Part shown: positions 40,625 to 49,400 of the stretch, in pieces
Position numbering within the stretch: position 1 is the first letter of the stretch
How the letters are laid out: each line of letters starts with the position of its first letter
Source of the DNA: Microbacterium sp. RURRCA19A
GTDB taxonomy: Bacteria; Actinomycetota; Actinomycetes; Actinomycetales; Microbacteriaceae
Direction: 5' to 3'
Assembly: GCF_900156455.1 (NCBI RefSeq)
Contig: NZ_FTNQ01000003.1
Location: forward strand, 344,977 to 408,976
Length of the DNA stretch: 64,000 nucleotides
Made by a program: the position numbers and the translations under genes
The notes under the pieces: model-generated
Databases searched by the model: none
What the model was told of the DNA's origin: nothing
Seen by the model: the letters and a program-made list of their open reading frames with translations, nothing else

Positions 40625-43329
40625 GACTTCTTCGCCGGGGCCTTGCGCGTGGTCGTCGTCTTCTTCGCCGCGGTGCGCTTGGGCGCGGGGCCCTTGGCGC
40701 GCTTGTCGGCGATGAGTTCGACGGCACGCTCGAAGGTGACGGCCATGGCGTCTTCGCCGCGCGGGACCGTGGCATTGGTCTCGCCGTCGGTGACGTACGG
40801 TCCGAAGCGGCCGTCCTTGAGCTTGATCGGCTTGCCGCTGACCGGGTCGGCGTCGAATTCCTTGAGGGCGCTCGACGCGCGTCGGGCACCGTATTTGGGC
40901 TCGGCGTACTTGGCGAGGGCGTCTTCGAGGGTGATGTCGAAGATCTGGGTCTCGGAGTCGAGGGACCGCGAGTCGGTGCCCTTCTTCAGGTACGGACCGA
41001 AGCGGCCGTTCTGCGCGGTGATCTCTTCCCCGGTGGCCGGGTCGGCGCCGACGACGCGCGGGAGCGACAGCAGCTGCAGCGCGGTGTGGAGGTCGATGGT
41101 GTCGACCGACATCGAGCGGAAGAGCGATGCCGTGCGGGGCTTGGGCGCGGCCTCTTTCTTCGCGCCGCGCTTCTTCGGCGCTTCGACGACCTCGCCGGTG
41201 GCCTGGTCGACCTCTTCCGGCTCCTCCGCCTCGACTTCCTGGACGTACGGACCGAAGCGGCCGTCCTTGACGACGACGAGCTTGCCGTTCTCGGGGTTCT
41301 CGCCGAGCACACGGTCGCCGGCGACCGGCGCCTCGATGAGCTCCTGGGCCTTCTCAGCCGTGAGCTCGTCGGGTGCGAGGTCTTCGGGGATGTTGACGAT
41401 GCGCGGCTTGGCGTCTTCGGGCGCGCCGGGCTCGACGACCTCGAGGTACGGGCCGTACTTGCCGAAGCGGAGCGTGGCGGTGTCGGTGATGCGCGTGGAG
41501 TTCAGTTCGCGCGCGTCGATCTCGCCGAGGTTCTCGACGATGTGGCGCAGGCCGACCTGCTTCTCGGAGCCGAAGTAGAACGCCTTGAGCCATTCCGTGC
41601 GGCGCTGCTCGCCGCGGGCGATGGCATCCAGGTCGTCTTCGAGGGCCGCGGTGAAGTCGTAGTCGACGAGGTCGGCGAAGTGCTGCTCGAGCAGACGGAC
41701 GACGCTGAACGCGAGCCAACTGGGAACGAGGGCCTGGCCGCGCTTGGTGACGTAGCCGCGGTCGAGGATGACGCCGATGATGCTGGCGAAGGTCGAGGGG
41801 CGACCGATGCCCTTCTCTTCGAGCGCCTTGACGAGGCTGGCTTCGGTGTAGCGCGGCTTCGGCGAGGTGCTGTGGCCCTTGGGCTCGACGTCGCTGATCG
41901 CGAGTTCGTCGCCGACGGCGACCACGGGGAGCGACTGGTCGGCGTCGTCGTCGTTGCGCTTCTCGTCGTTGCCCTCTTCGTACGCCTCGAGGAAGCCCTT
42001 GAAGGTGTACACGGTGCCCGAGGCGGTGAACTCGGCCTGCTTCTCCCCCGCCTGGACGGCGAGGGTGACCGTTGTGGTCTCGTACTTGGCATCCGACATC
42101 TGGCTGGCGACGGTGCGCTTCCAGATCAGGTCGTACAGCTTCTGCTCGTCGCGGTCGAGCGACGAGGCGAGCGACGCGGGCGTGCGGAAGTGCTCGCCCG
42201 AGGGACGGATGGCCTCGTGCGCTTCTTGCGCGTTCTTGGACTTGCTCTTGTAGACGCGCGGGTTGGCCGGCACGGCCTTGTCGCCGTAGAGCGCCACCGC
42301 CTGCTCGCGCGCGGCCTTCACGGCCTGCGTCGAGAGCGCGGTGGAGTCGGTACGCATATAGGTGATGAAGCCCTTCTCGTAGAGACGCTGCGCGACGCCC
42401 ATGGCGTGCTTGGCGCTCATCGAGAGCTTGCGTCCGGCTTCCTGCTGGAGCGTGGAGGTGGTGAAGGGAGCGCGGGGGCTGCGGGTGCCGGGCTTGGCCT
42501 CGACCTTGGCGACGGTGGCCTTGGCGGCGGCAATGATGTCGGCGGCGAGCGCGCGGGCCTGCGCCTCGTCGAGGACGACGACGGCCTTCTTGAGCTTTCC
42601 GTTGTCGTCGTAGTCGCCACCGCGGGCGAGGGGGGCGCCGTCGAGGCGGTTCAGGCGCGTAGTGAACGACGAGCCCGACTTGGATGCCAACGCCTCGACG
42701 TCCCAGTAGGTGGCCGAGACGAAGGCCATTCGCTCGCGTTCGCGCTCCACGACCATACGGGTGGCGGCGGACTGGACGCGGCCGGCGCTGAGGGCGGTGC
42801 CTTCGCGGCCGGAGCCGACCTTGCGCCACAGCACGGGCGAGACGTCCCAACCGTAGAGGCGGTCGAGGACGCGGCGGGTCTCCTGCGCGTCGACGAGCGA
42901 CTCGTCGAGGTCGCGGGTGTGGTGGACGGCGTCCTGGATGGCGTCCTTGGTGATCTCGTGGAACACCATGCGACGCACGGGGACCTTGGGCTTGAGGACC
43001 TCGCGGAGGTGCCACGCGATGGCCTCGCCTTCGCGGTCACCATCGGTGGCGAGCAGGACTTCGTCGGCCGACTTCAGGGCGCGCTTGAGCTCGGCGACCG
43101 TCTTGGTCTTGCGGTCGTTGACGACGTAGTACGGGTCGAAGTCGTTCTCGACGTCGATGGAGTACTTTCCGTACGCCGCCTTCTTGTCGGCCGGGATCTC
43201 CTTCTTCGAGGCGAGGTCGCGGATGTGCCCGACCGAGCTGAGCACTTCGTAGCCGTCGCCGAGGTATCCCTGGATCGACTTCATCTTCGTCGGGGACTCG
43301 ACGATGACGAGCTTCTTGCCGTTTGCCAC
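40621..43329 (-). CDS. topA: DNA topoisomerase I
   Basis: A 902-aa type IA topoisomerase. TOPRIM domain KLVIVESPTKMKSIQGYLGDGYEVLSSVGHIRDL, with ATDGDREGEAIAWHL. The catalytic Tyr324 is in GFITYMRTDSTALS. Four C-terminal GRFGPYV-type repeats stand in place of zinc fingers, followed by a Lys-rich tail (AAKKTTTTRKAPAKKS). Start set at GTG 43329, preceded by AGAAAGGACC. The frame is open far upstream with no stop, through a TadE-like sequence (see 43330-43719), so a longer start cannot be excluded from sequence alone. Confidence 0.95.
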   Translation of the reverse strand: MANGKKLVIVESPTKMKSIQGYLGDGYEVLSSVGHIRDLASKKEIPADKKAAYGKYSIDVENDFDPYYVVNDRKTKTVAELKRALKSADEVLLATDGDREGEAIAWHLREVLKPKVPVRRMVFHEITKDAIQDAVHHTRDLDESLVDAQETRRVLDRLYGWDVSPVLWRKVGSGREGTALSAGRVQSAATRMVVERERERMAFVSATYWDVEALASKSGSSFTTRLNRLDGAPLARGGDYDDNGKLKKAVVVLDEAQARALAADIIAAAKATVAKVEAKPGTRSPRAPFTTSTLQQEAGRKLSMSAKHAMGVAQRLYEKGFITYMRTDSTALSTQAVKAAREQAVALYGDKAVPANPRVYKSKSKNAQEAHEAIRPSGEHFRTPASLASSLDRDEQKLYDLIWKRTVASQMSDAKYETTTVTLAVQAGEKQAEFTASGTVYTFKGFLEAYEEGNDEKRNDDDADQSLPVVAVGDELAISDVEPKGHSTSPKPRYTEASLVKALEEKGIGRPSTFASIIGVILDRGYVTKRGQALVPSWLAFSVVRLLEQHFADLVDYDFTAALEDDLDAIARGEQRRTEWLKAFYFGSEKQVGLRHIVENLGEIDARELNSTRITDTATLRFGKYGPYLEVVEPGAPEDAKPRIVNIPEDLAPDELTAEKAQELIEAPVAGDRVLGENPENGKLVVVKDGRFGPYVQEVEAEEPEEVDQATGEVVEAPKKRGAKKEAAPKPRTASLFRSMSVDTIDLHTALQLLSLPRVVGADPATGEEITAQNGRFGPYLKKGTDSRSLDSETQIFDITLEDALAKYAEPKYGARRASSALKEFDADPVSGKPIKLKDGRFGPYVTDGETNATVPRGEDAMAVTFERAVELIADKRAKGPAPKRTAAKKTTTTRKAPAKKS

Positions 43330-43719
43330 TGGGGTCCTTTCTTCGTTGCACACCATACACACGCCTTCCTGGTCGGGTTCCGGGAGGTCGTGCGCCGTCG
43401 AGACATCGGGTGGTCCTGCGCGGGAGCGTGCACCGAACGGAATCCCACCGTACGCGCTGCCGACGGCGACCGTGGCGACGAGGCCGTCGACATCGCATTC
43501 GTCCAGGTTCACGCCGCCGGCATCGGCGACGGCGGCGGCCGCCTCGCAGGGCACCCCGGGGATCGCGCCGCTGACGGTGTCGGCGGCGGCGAGGGCCGCG
43601 GCATCCGCGATCCCGGCGAGACGTTGCACCTGCGCGGCGGCGCCCGCCGCGACGGCCAGTCCGAGGGCCGCGGCGGCGACCGCCGCGACCACGCCGACCG
43701 CCGATACGCCGCCGGCCAT
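43330..43719 (-). CDS. TadE-like helper (Rv3654c-type) with no stop before topA
   Basis: 130 codons reading from an ATG that overlaps the TadE stop (TGATG). The start MAGGVSAVGVVAAVAAAALG and the segment RLAGIADAAALAAADTVSGAIPGVPCEAAAAVADAGGVNLDECDVDG are typical of the Rv3654c-family TadE-like pilus proteins, with two Cys. VATVAVGSAYGGIPFGARSRAGPPD is the usual C-terminal part. No stop follows: the frame continues through VSTAHDLPEPDQEGVCMVCNEERTP directly into TopA. Either the stop has been lost and a pilus-TopA fusion of 1032 aa can be made, or translation re-starts at topA and this protein is extended. The end coordinate here is only the last codon before topA. Confidence 0.6.
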
Positions 43720-44051
43720 CACCCGCCTCCGTCGAGTGCGCACGACCTGGCAGCGAGCGGGCCGAGGGGAAGAGGCACCGGCGGCGTCGCCGTCACGTCG
43801 ACGCACACCAGCGCATCCGTGCGGGTGACACCGACCGTCGCCCCGACGCGCGCCACGACGGCGCGTGCGCCGGCGTCGTCTCCACGTCCGAACAAGCGGG
43901 CGGACTCCGCGGCGGCGTGCTGCAGCCGCACCCCCGCCGCGCCGGCCGAAAGGGCCCCGAGGCCGAGAGCGAGCACGAGCACGACGGCGGGGAGCACGAC
44001 GGCGAACTCGGCCGTGACCGCTCCGCGGTCGTCGAGCCCCGTCCTCCTCAT
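43719..44051 (-). CDS. TadE/G-like pilus assembly protein
   Basis: A 110-aa pseudopilin-like protein: DDRGAVTAEFAVVLPAVVLVLALGLGAL (TadE signature: G-x-x-x-x-E-F-A followed by a hydrophobic helix), then a small extracytoplasmic domain with two Cys (ALVCVDV, RSCALDGGG). It is part of the tad/Flp pilus locus. It overlaps the DUF4244 pilin gene by 4 bases and the next TadE-like gene by 1. Confidence 0.85.
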   Translation of the reverse strand: MRRTGLDDRGAVTAEFAVVLPAVVLVLALGLGALSAGAAGVRLQHAAAESARLFGRGDDAGARAVVARVGATVGVTRTDALVCVDVTATPPVPLPLGPLAARSCALDGGG

Positions 44052-44275
44052 TGCACCGTCAGGGCGCGGCGCACGAGGTCGGTGAGGATGCCGCGCACCT
44101 CATCGGAACGCATGATCAGAACGAGAAGGCCGGCGAAGGCCACAGCCGCCATCGTGGCGATCGCGTACTCGGCCGTGGCGGCGCCGCGATCGTCGAGGAA
44201 CAGCAGCGCAGCGCGACGCGACGTGAGCGGCGGCAGCGCAGGAAGAGGGAGCACGGGGCGGGACGGAACGGACAT
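44048..44275 (-). CDS. DUF4244 Flp-type pilin
   Basis: A 75-aa prepilin: basic leader, DDRGAATAEYAIATMAAVAFAGLLVLIMRSDEVRGILTDLV. Gly followed by A-x-x-A-E-Y and a hydrophobic helix is the type IVb pilin pattern of the DUF4244 family that forms the actinobacterial Flp pilus subunit. It begins 26 bp after TadB/C-like and overlaps TadE-like as ATGA. Confidence 0.88.
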   Translation of the reverse strand: MSVPSRPVLPLPALPPLTSRRAALLFLDDRGAATAEYAIATMAAVAFAGLLVLIMRSDEVRGILTDLVRRALTVQ

Positions 44276-44301
44276 GGGATTCCTTCGTGTCGTGGACGGG
44301 T

Positions 44302-45192
44302 TCAGAGGGGCAGGACGGTGGAGCGGATGACGCCGAGCACGGCCGGCACCACCCCCAGAAGCAGGAAGGCCGGGAGCGTGCAGACGCCGAGGGGAAGAAG
44401 GAGTCGAGTCGACAGCCGCGCGGCGGTCTCCCGCCCCTCGGTCCGGGCACGTCGGCGCGCGAGCCAGGCCTCTCCCCGGAGCAGTTCGACCGCGGGCGCC
44501 CCGGTTCGGATCGAGAGTTCGAGCGACGCGGCGATCCCCGCGCGAACCGAGGCCGCAGCGGTCGTTCCGCGTTCAGCCGCGGCGAGCGCTTGCGCGCGGT
44601 CGACGGACACGCCGGACGACAGGGCGATGGCCACGAGCTCGGCCTCCCACCCCGGGAGATCGATGGAGGGCGCCGAGCGGTCCGCCAGACGGCGCGTCCA
44701 CACGTGGGAAACTCCGATCAGCAGGAGTCCCGCGAGGACGGCACCGGCGCCCAGGGGCTCGGTGATCACTCGGAGCGGATCGAGCCCGAGAGCGACCCCG
44801 ATCGGGAGCCCGAGGAGCGGAAGCCAGGTGAGCACGCGCGCGGTGGCGACGGGCTCGGCGAGCGCCACCTCGACGTCGTCGCGGACCTCGCCCGCGTCGC
44901 GGAGGGCGGTCACGGCAGAGCGCAGCGTATCCGCGAGGGGTGCGCCGACGGCGATCGCCACGGCCCACGCCGCCGCGATGTCACGCCATGCGTCGCCTCC
45001 GGAACGCAGTGCCGCGGCGACGTCACCGCCGTCCTCCGCAACCCGCGCCGCAGCGACGAGCACTGCATCGCCGTCGCGGGCGAGGTGACGCCAGGCAGCC
45101 GGTACCGTCACTCCCGCCGACAGGAGGACGGCGAGTCGCATCGCCACGTCAATCGTCGCGACGTCGGCACCGGACCGTGCTCGCGTCCTCAT
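44302..45192 (-). CDS. type II secretion F-like TadB/TadC membrane protein
   Basis: A 296-aa protein with the T2SSF fold (LPGWEAELVAIALSSGVSVDRAQALAAAERG, then membrane helices including LLLPLGVCTLPAFLLLGVVPAVLGVIRS). An N-terminal half (VLLSAGVTVPAAWRHLARDGDAVL) looks like a second T2SSF copy, so TadB and TadC appear merged in one chain, as is usual for the short actinobacterial tad locus. It forms the inner-membrane platform and overlaps TadA by 4 bases. Confidence 0.87.
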   Translation of the reverse strand: MRTRARSGADVATIDVAMRLAVLLSAGVTVPAAWRHLARDGDAVLVAAARVAEDGGDVAAALRSGGDAWRDIAAAWAVAIAVGAPLADTLRSAVTALRDAGEVRDDVEVALAEPVATARVLTWLPLLGLPIGVALGLDPLRVITEPLGAGAVLAGLLLIGVSHVWTRRLADRSAPSIDLPGWEAELVAIALSSGVSVDRAQALAAAERGTTAAASVRAGIAASLELSIRTGAPAVELLRGEAWLARRRARTEGRETAARLSTRLLLPLGVCTLPAFLLLGVVPAVLGVIRSTVLPL

Positions 45193-46223
45193 GCGCAGCG
45201 GACCTGTTCGACGATCAGCCGGTCACCGTTCAGAACGGGGCGGCCGATCCCGGCGACCTGCCGCCGTCCGCCGCGGCGTTCGACGTGCAAGATCGCATGC
45301 AGGGCGCTGACGGCCTGACGCGCCAGGGCGACGGCATCCATTCCGGCGAGCGCTCCGAGGGCTTCGAGCCGCGCGGGCACCTCGGCGAGTCCGCGGGCAT
45401 GCAGTGTTCCGGCACCGCCGTCGTGCCCGGTGTTGAGTGCGAGGAGGAGCTCTCGGATCTCCGCGCCGCGACATTCCCCCAGCACGAGACGATCCGGTCG
45501 CATGCGCAGGGCTTCGCGCACCAGACGGGTCAGCCCGATGCCGCCCGCGCCCTCGAGATTCGACTGTCGCGCCTCGAGGACGACGTGATGGGGGTGGCGA
45601 GGCCGGAGTTCGGCGACCTCCTCGATCGTCAGGATCCGCTCGGCGGCGGGGACGCGCGTCAGGAGCGCCGACAGCAGCGTCGTCTTCCCCGCCCCCGTCG
45701 CGCCCGAGATCAGAACGTTCGAGCGCTCGTCGACCAGCGCCTCGAGCTGCGTGCGGACTCCCGCGGGGAACATCCCCGTCGCATCGAGAGAATCGAGGTC
45801 GGGGGCGTCCCACCGCGGCACACGGATCGAGATCGCCGTCCCGCGCACGGCGACCGGCGCGAGCACCGCGTGCACCCTCACTCCCCGTTCGAGTCGCACG
45901 TCGACGCACGGAGATGCGTCGTCGAGGTGACGTCCCCCGAGCGCGATCAGCCGCACGGCGAGCTGCCGCACCTCGGCCTCGGTCGCCCGCCAGGACGGTA
46001 CGCGCTCGGCCCCTCTTCCCCGGTCGACGAAGAGGCCGTCCTCCCCGTTGACGAACACGTCGCTGACGGCGGGATCGTCGAGGAAAGGACGAAGAAAAGC
46101 CAGGGCGGGGTCGGACCATGCGGAGGGCATTTCCGCGAGCGCGGAATGCGCCACGCCGGCGGATTCCGGAACGGGGAGAAGGAGCGGGGAGATCACACCG
46201 ACGACGGTAGGAAAGTCCCCCAT
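45189..46223 (-). CDS. tadA: TadA/CpaF-type pilus assembly ATPase
   Basis: A 344-aa secretion ATPase of the GspE superfamily. Walker A GATGAGKTT (174-182), Asp box ERILTIEEVAELRP, Walker B VREALRMRPDRLVLGECRGAEI and the His box NTGHDGGAGTLHARG. The N-terminal domain is short (DPAVSDVFVNGEDGLFVDRG). It powers assembly of the Flp pilus. First gene of the tad operon; the CpaE/Rv3660c-like septum-site gene usually upstream is not here. A later Met at 46130 is an alternative start. Confidence 0.93.
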   Translation of the reverse strand: MGDFPTVVGVISPLLLPVPESAGVAHSALAEMPSAWSDPALAFLRPFLDDPAVSDVFVNGEDGLFVDRGRGAERVPSWRATEAEVRQLAVRLIALGGRHLDDASPCVDVRLERGVRVHAVLAPVAVRGTAISIRVPRWDAPDLDSLDATGMFPAGVRTQLEALVDERSNVLISGATGAGKTTLLSALLTRVPAAERILTIEEVAELRPRHPHHVVLEARQSNLEGAGGIGLTRLVREALRMRPDRLVLGECRGAEIRELLLALNTGHDGGAGTLHARGLAEVPARLEALGALAGMDAVALARQAVSALHAILHVERRGGRRQVAGIGRPVLNGDRLIVEQVRCA

Positions 46224-46311
46224 CCCCGCGTGGTGACGAGGGGCTCATCCGTGGAGAGGTCCGCGACTTCGCGGCCTGGGGAGAAACCGACGGCCCGCCG
46301 AACGGGCCCGG

Positions 46312-46359
46312 AAAAAAGAGGAGGCGGCATCCCGTCAATGGGGGGCGAGGGATGCCGCC
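46312..46359 (-). terminator. minus-strand rho-independent terminator
   Basis: Exact 11-bp arms (46323-46333 and 46349-46359, GGCGGCATCCC and complement) with a 15-nt loop. Read on the minus strand it is followed by TCCTCTTTTTT. No minus-strand gene lies upstream of it, so it would end a non-coding or leader transcript. Confidence 0.6.
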
Positions 46360-46370
46360 ACGCGCCGGGG

Positions 46371-46391
46371 AAAAATTGGGGGGCTCCCCCC
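46371..46391 (-). terminator. second minus-strand terminator-like element
   Basis: A G-run/C-run pair (46378-46391) followed on the minus strand by AATTTTT. It sits about 12 bp before the larger hairpin in the direction of minus-strand transcription. Confidence 0.4.
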
Positions 46392-46600
46392 GACGCGCTG
46401 CCGGAAGCGATGTTCGGGCAGAGACAAGACTAACCGCCCGCAGCCGTCGAAGGAACCGAATGGCTCGAAAAGCGAGCGATATATCAGCCGGGTCGTTTCC
46501 GGCCGATCCCAACTATCGGAGGTAACCGGCGTTCACGGACGAGGGATAACGTGACCGTGGCGCGAGGACGCGCCGTGCCTCGACCGCGAAGGAGCGCCAG

Positions 46601-48568
46601 ATGAGCAGCCAGATCGATCATCTCCTCAACGAGACCCGCCGTTTCGCCCCCTCGGCGGAATTTGCCGCGAACGCCGTGGGCGACGCGAGTCTTTACGAGC
46701 GCGCCGCCGCCGACCGCGAAGGATTCTGGGCCGACCAGGCCCGCGAACTCCACTGGCACACGCCGTTCACGACCGTGCTCGACTGGTCGAACCCGCCGTT
46801 CGCCGAGTGGTTCGCCGACGGCGAGCTCAATGTCGCCTACAACTGCCTCGACCGTCACGTCGAGGCCGGCAACGGCGACCGCATCGCGCTCCGGTGGGAG
46901 GGCGAGCCCGGCGACCAGCGGAACGTCACCTACGCCGAGCTCACCGACGAGGTGAAGCGCCTCTCGAACGTCCTCATCGACCTGGGCATCGAGCGCGGCG
47001 ATCGCGTCGCGATCTACCTCCCGATGATCCCCGAGGCGATCGCCTCGATGCTCGCCGTCGCCCGCATCGGCGCCGTCCACTCGGTCGTCTTCGGCGGCTT
47101 CTCGGCCGACAGCCTCCGCTCCCGCATCGACGACGCCGGAGCCAAGCTCGTCATCACCGCCGACGGCGGCTGGCGCAAGGGCAAGGTCTCGGCCCTCAAG
47201 CCCGCGGTCGACCAGGCCCTCGCCGACCGCAACGGATCCGGCATCCAGGAGACCGTCGAGCACGTGCTCGTCGTCCGGCGCGGCGAGAACGACGTCGACT
47301 GGACCGACGAGCGCGACATCTGGTGGCACGACGTCGTGCCGCAGGCCTCGAACGACCACGAGGCCGAGGCGTTCCCGGCCGAGAACCCGCTGTTCATCCT
47401 CTACACCTCCGGCACCACCGGGAAGCCGAAGGGCATCCTGCACACCTCGGGCGGCTACCTCACGCAGGCGGCCTTCACCAACCGGGTCGTGCACGACGTC
47501 CACCCCGAGACCGACGTCTACTGGTGCACCGCCGACATCGGCTGGATCACCGGCCACACCTACGTCGCCTACGGCCCGCTGGCGAACGGCGCGACGCAGC
47601 TCCTCTTCGAGGGCACCCCCGACACCCCGCACCCGGGCCGCTGGTGGGAGCTCATCCAGAACCACGGAGTCACGGTGTTCTACACCGCGCCCACCGCGAT
47701 CCGCTCGTTCATGAAGATCGGCCGCGACGTGCCGCAGAGCTTCGACCTGTCGTCGGTGCGGTTGCTCGGATCGGTCGGAGAGCCCATCAACCCCGAAGCC
47801 TGGATCTGGTACCGCGACATCATCGGCGGCGACCGTGCCCCGATCGTCGACACGTGGTGGCAGACCGAGACGGGCGCCATCATGATCTCGGCCCTCCCCG
47901 GCGTGACCGAGACCAAACCCGGATCGGCGCAGGTACCGCTCCCCGGCATCTCGGTGGCGGTCGTCGACGACGCCGGTGAACCCGTCGGCCACGGCAACGG
48001 CGGCCTGCTCGTCATCACCGAGCCCTGGCCGTCGATGCTGCGCGGCATCTGGGGCGACCCCGACCGCTACGTCGAGACCTATTGGCAGAAGTTCGCCGAC
48101 AAGGGCTACTACTTCGCCGGCGACGGCGCCCGCCTCGACGACGACGGCGACGTGTGGCTGCTCGGCCGCGTCGACGACGTCATGAACGTCTCGGGCCACC
48201 GCCTCTCGACCGCCGAGATCGAGTCGGCGCTCGTCGGACACGAGGGTGTCGCCGAGGCCGCCGTCGTCGGCGCGTCCGACGAGACCACCGGCCAGGCCGT
48301 CGTCGCCTTCGTCATCATCAAGAGCCGCTACCTGAAGAAGAACGGCGTCGACGGCCTCGGCGACGAACTGCGCAAGTGGGTCGGCGAACAGATCGGCCCG
48401 ATCGCCCGCCCGCGCGACGTCTACATCGTGGGCGAACTGCCCAAGACCCGCTCGGGCAAGATCATGCGGCGACTCCTGCGCGACGTCGCGGAGGGCCGCG
48501 AGGTCGGCGACACCACGACGCTCGCCGACACCGCCGTGATGAGCGTCATCAGCGCGCAGGTGAAGTGA
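46601..48568 (+). CDS. acs: acetate--CoA ligase
   Basis: A 655-aa AMP-forming acetyl-CoA synthetase. The ACS N-terminal domain has WFADGELNVAYNCLDRH. The adenylate-forming motif is ILYTSGTTGKPKGILHT, with WWQTETGAIMIS, GYYFAGDGARLDDDG, and the C-terminal VDDVMNVSGHRLSTAEIESALV. PKTRSGKIMRRLLRD carries the catalytic and acetylatable Lys. It activates acetate (and often propionate) for carbon metabolism, fitting the prp operon next door. It ends in a strong terminator. Confidence 0.97.
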   Translation: MSSQIDHLLNETRRFAPSAEFAANAVGDASLYERAAADREGFWADQARELHWHTPFTTVLDWSNPPFAEWFADGELNVAYNCLDRHVEAGNGDRIALRWEGEPGDQRNVTYAELTDEVKRLSNVLIDLGIERGDRVAIYLPMIPEAIASMLAVARIGAVHSVVFGGFSADSLRSRIDDAGAKLVITADGGWRKGKVSALKPAVDQALADRNGSGIQETVEHVLVVRRGENDVDWTDERDIWWHDVVPQASNDHEAEAFPAENPLFILYTSGTTGKPKGILHTSGGYLTQAAFTNRVVHDVHPETDVYWCTADIGWITGHTYVAYGPLANGATQLLFEGTPDTPHPGRWWELIQNHGVTVFYTAPTAIRSFMKIGRDVPQSFDLSSVRLLGSVGEPINPEAWIWYRDIIGGDRAPIVDTWWQTETGAIMISALPGVTETKPGSAQVPLPGISVAVVDDAGEPVGHGNGGLLVITEPWPSMLRGIWGDPDRYVETYWQKFADKGYYFAGDGARLDDDGDVWLLGRVDDVMNVSGHRLSTAEIESALVGHEGVAEAAVVGASDETTGQAVVAFVIIKSRYLKKNGVDGLGDELRKWVGEQIGPIARPRDVYIVGELPKTRSGKIMRRLLRDVAEGREVGDTTTLADTAVMSVISAQVK

Positions 48569-48595
48569 GCCGCACGCACTGAGCGCCCTCGCCGG

Positions 48596-48631
48596 AGGTC
48601 CCGGATGCCGCAGGCGTGGCATCCGGGACCT
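48596..48631 (+). terminator. acs terminator
   Basis: Perfect 14-bp arms AGGTCCCGGATGCC (48596-48609) and its complement (48618-48631) with an 8-nt loop, 27 bp after the acs stop, followed by TTCGCC. The arms include the GGATGCC heptamer. Confidence 0.75.
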
Positions 48632-48648
48632 TCGCCATCTCTCGCATC

Positions 48649-48709
48649 TGTATACGTTGCGCGCAATACCGAGGCCACGGGCACGCTTTCACCGACCTTG
48701 TGTATACAC
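48649..48709. promoter_or_regulatory. two TGTATAC-type operator sites for the GntR regulator
   Basis: TGTATACG at 48649-48656 and the 10-bp palindrome GTGTATACAC at 48700-48709, centres 52 bp apart (close to five helical turns). TGTATACA-like palindromes are typical of FadR-type GntR regulators. They lie 29-89 bp upstream of the GntR start, so autoregulation of the prp operon is likely. Confidence 0.65.
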
Positions 48710-48737
48710 TGAGGGGACCGAGGGCGAGGAGGATGCC

Positions 48738-49400
48738 ATGCGCGCGAGCGATCGGGCCTACGCCACGCTCCTCTCCGAGATCCAGACGGGCGTGCTCCCG
48801 CCCGGAACCGTGCTCGGCGAGGTCGAGCAGTCCGCCCGCCTCGGAGTGAGCCGCACGCCCCTGCGCGCCGCGCTGGCGCGCCTCACCGCCGACGGGCTGG
48901 TCGCCCAGGCCTCCCCGCGCGTCACGGTGGTCACGGCGGTCGACGGCGATGACATCCGGTCCCTCTTCATCGTGCGCCGCGCCCTCGAAGAGACCGCTGC
49001 GCGTCTCGCCGCCGCCTCGCCGCGAGCCGCGGACTTCGCCGACCTCGTCACGTCATTCGACGCCGCACGTCTCGACGGCGAGGCCGCCCGCGACGCCTAC
49101 TACCGCCTCATCGCCGAGTTCGACGCGGCGCTCGACGCCGCCGCCGCGAACGACTACCTCACCGCGGCACTGCGCAGCGTCCGCACCCATCTCGTACGCG
49201 TGCGACGACTCGCCCGCTACCAGCCGGAGCGGCTCGCCGCCTCGGTGTCGGAACACCGGCTGATCGCCGCCGCGATCGCCGCCGGCGACGGCGACCTCGC
49301 CGCCCACGCGACCCACGTGCACCTGCACAACGCCCTCACGAGCATCCTCGAGTCCCTCGACGACGCCGCCCCCCTGCCCGACCGAAAGGCCCTCGCATGA
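48738..49400 (+). CDS. GntR family regulator (FCD type) of the prp operon
   Basis: A 220-aa regulator. Winged helix at 1-70 ([52 protein letters not shown]), then the FCD effector domain ([51 protein letters not shown]) with metal/ligand His near the C-terminus. Starts at ATG 48738 after GAGGAGG. It overlaps prpD by 4 bases, so it controls and belongs to the methylcitrate operon. Probable effectors are 2-methylcitrate or propionyl-CoA. Confidence 0.93.
   Translation: MRASDRAYATLLSEIQTGVLPPGTVLGEVEQSARLGVSRTPLRAALARLTADGLVAQASPRVTVVTAVDGDDIRSLFIVRRALEETAARLAAASPRAADFADLVTSFDAARLDGEAARDAYYRLIAEFDAALDAAAANDYLTAALRSVRTHLVRVRRLARYQPERLAASVSEHRLIAAAIAAGDGDLAAHATHVHLHNALTSILESLDDAAPLPDRKALA

Larger units (their letters stand above)
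46224..46600. other. 377-bp intergenic region rich in hairpins
   Basis: No credible ORF. It holds an IR at 46292-46308 (GGCCCG/CGGGCC), two minus-strand terminator-like hairpins followed by T-runs (46312-46359 and 46371-46391) and, on the minus strand, a possible -10 TAGTCT (46427-46432). The region near 46480-46600 must contain the acs promoter; AAGGAG at 46589-46594 is the acs ribosome-binding site. Confidence 0.6.

Noticed and set aside
42301..43719. Treating the whole open frame as a simple longer TopA
   Set aside because: Residues before GTG 43329 match a TadE-like pilus protein with its own TGATG-coupled start, and topA has its own ribosome-binding sequence; reported as a separate feature instead.
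46484..48622. 712-aa antisense frame over acs
   Set aside because: Exact shadow of acs with no recognisable motifs.
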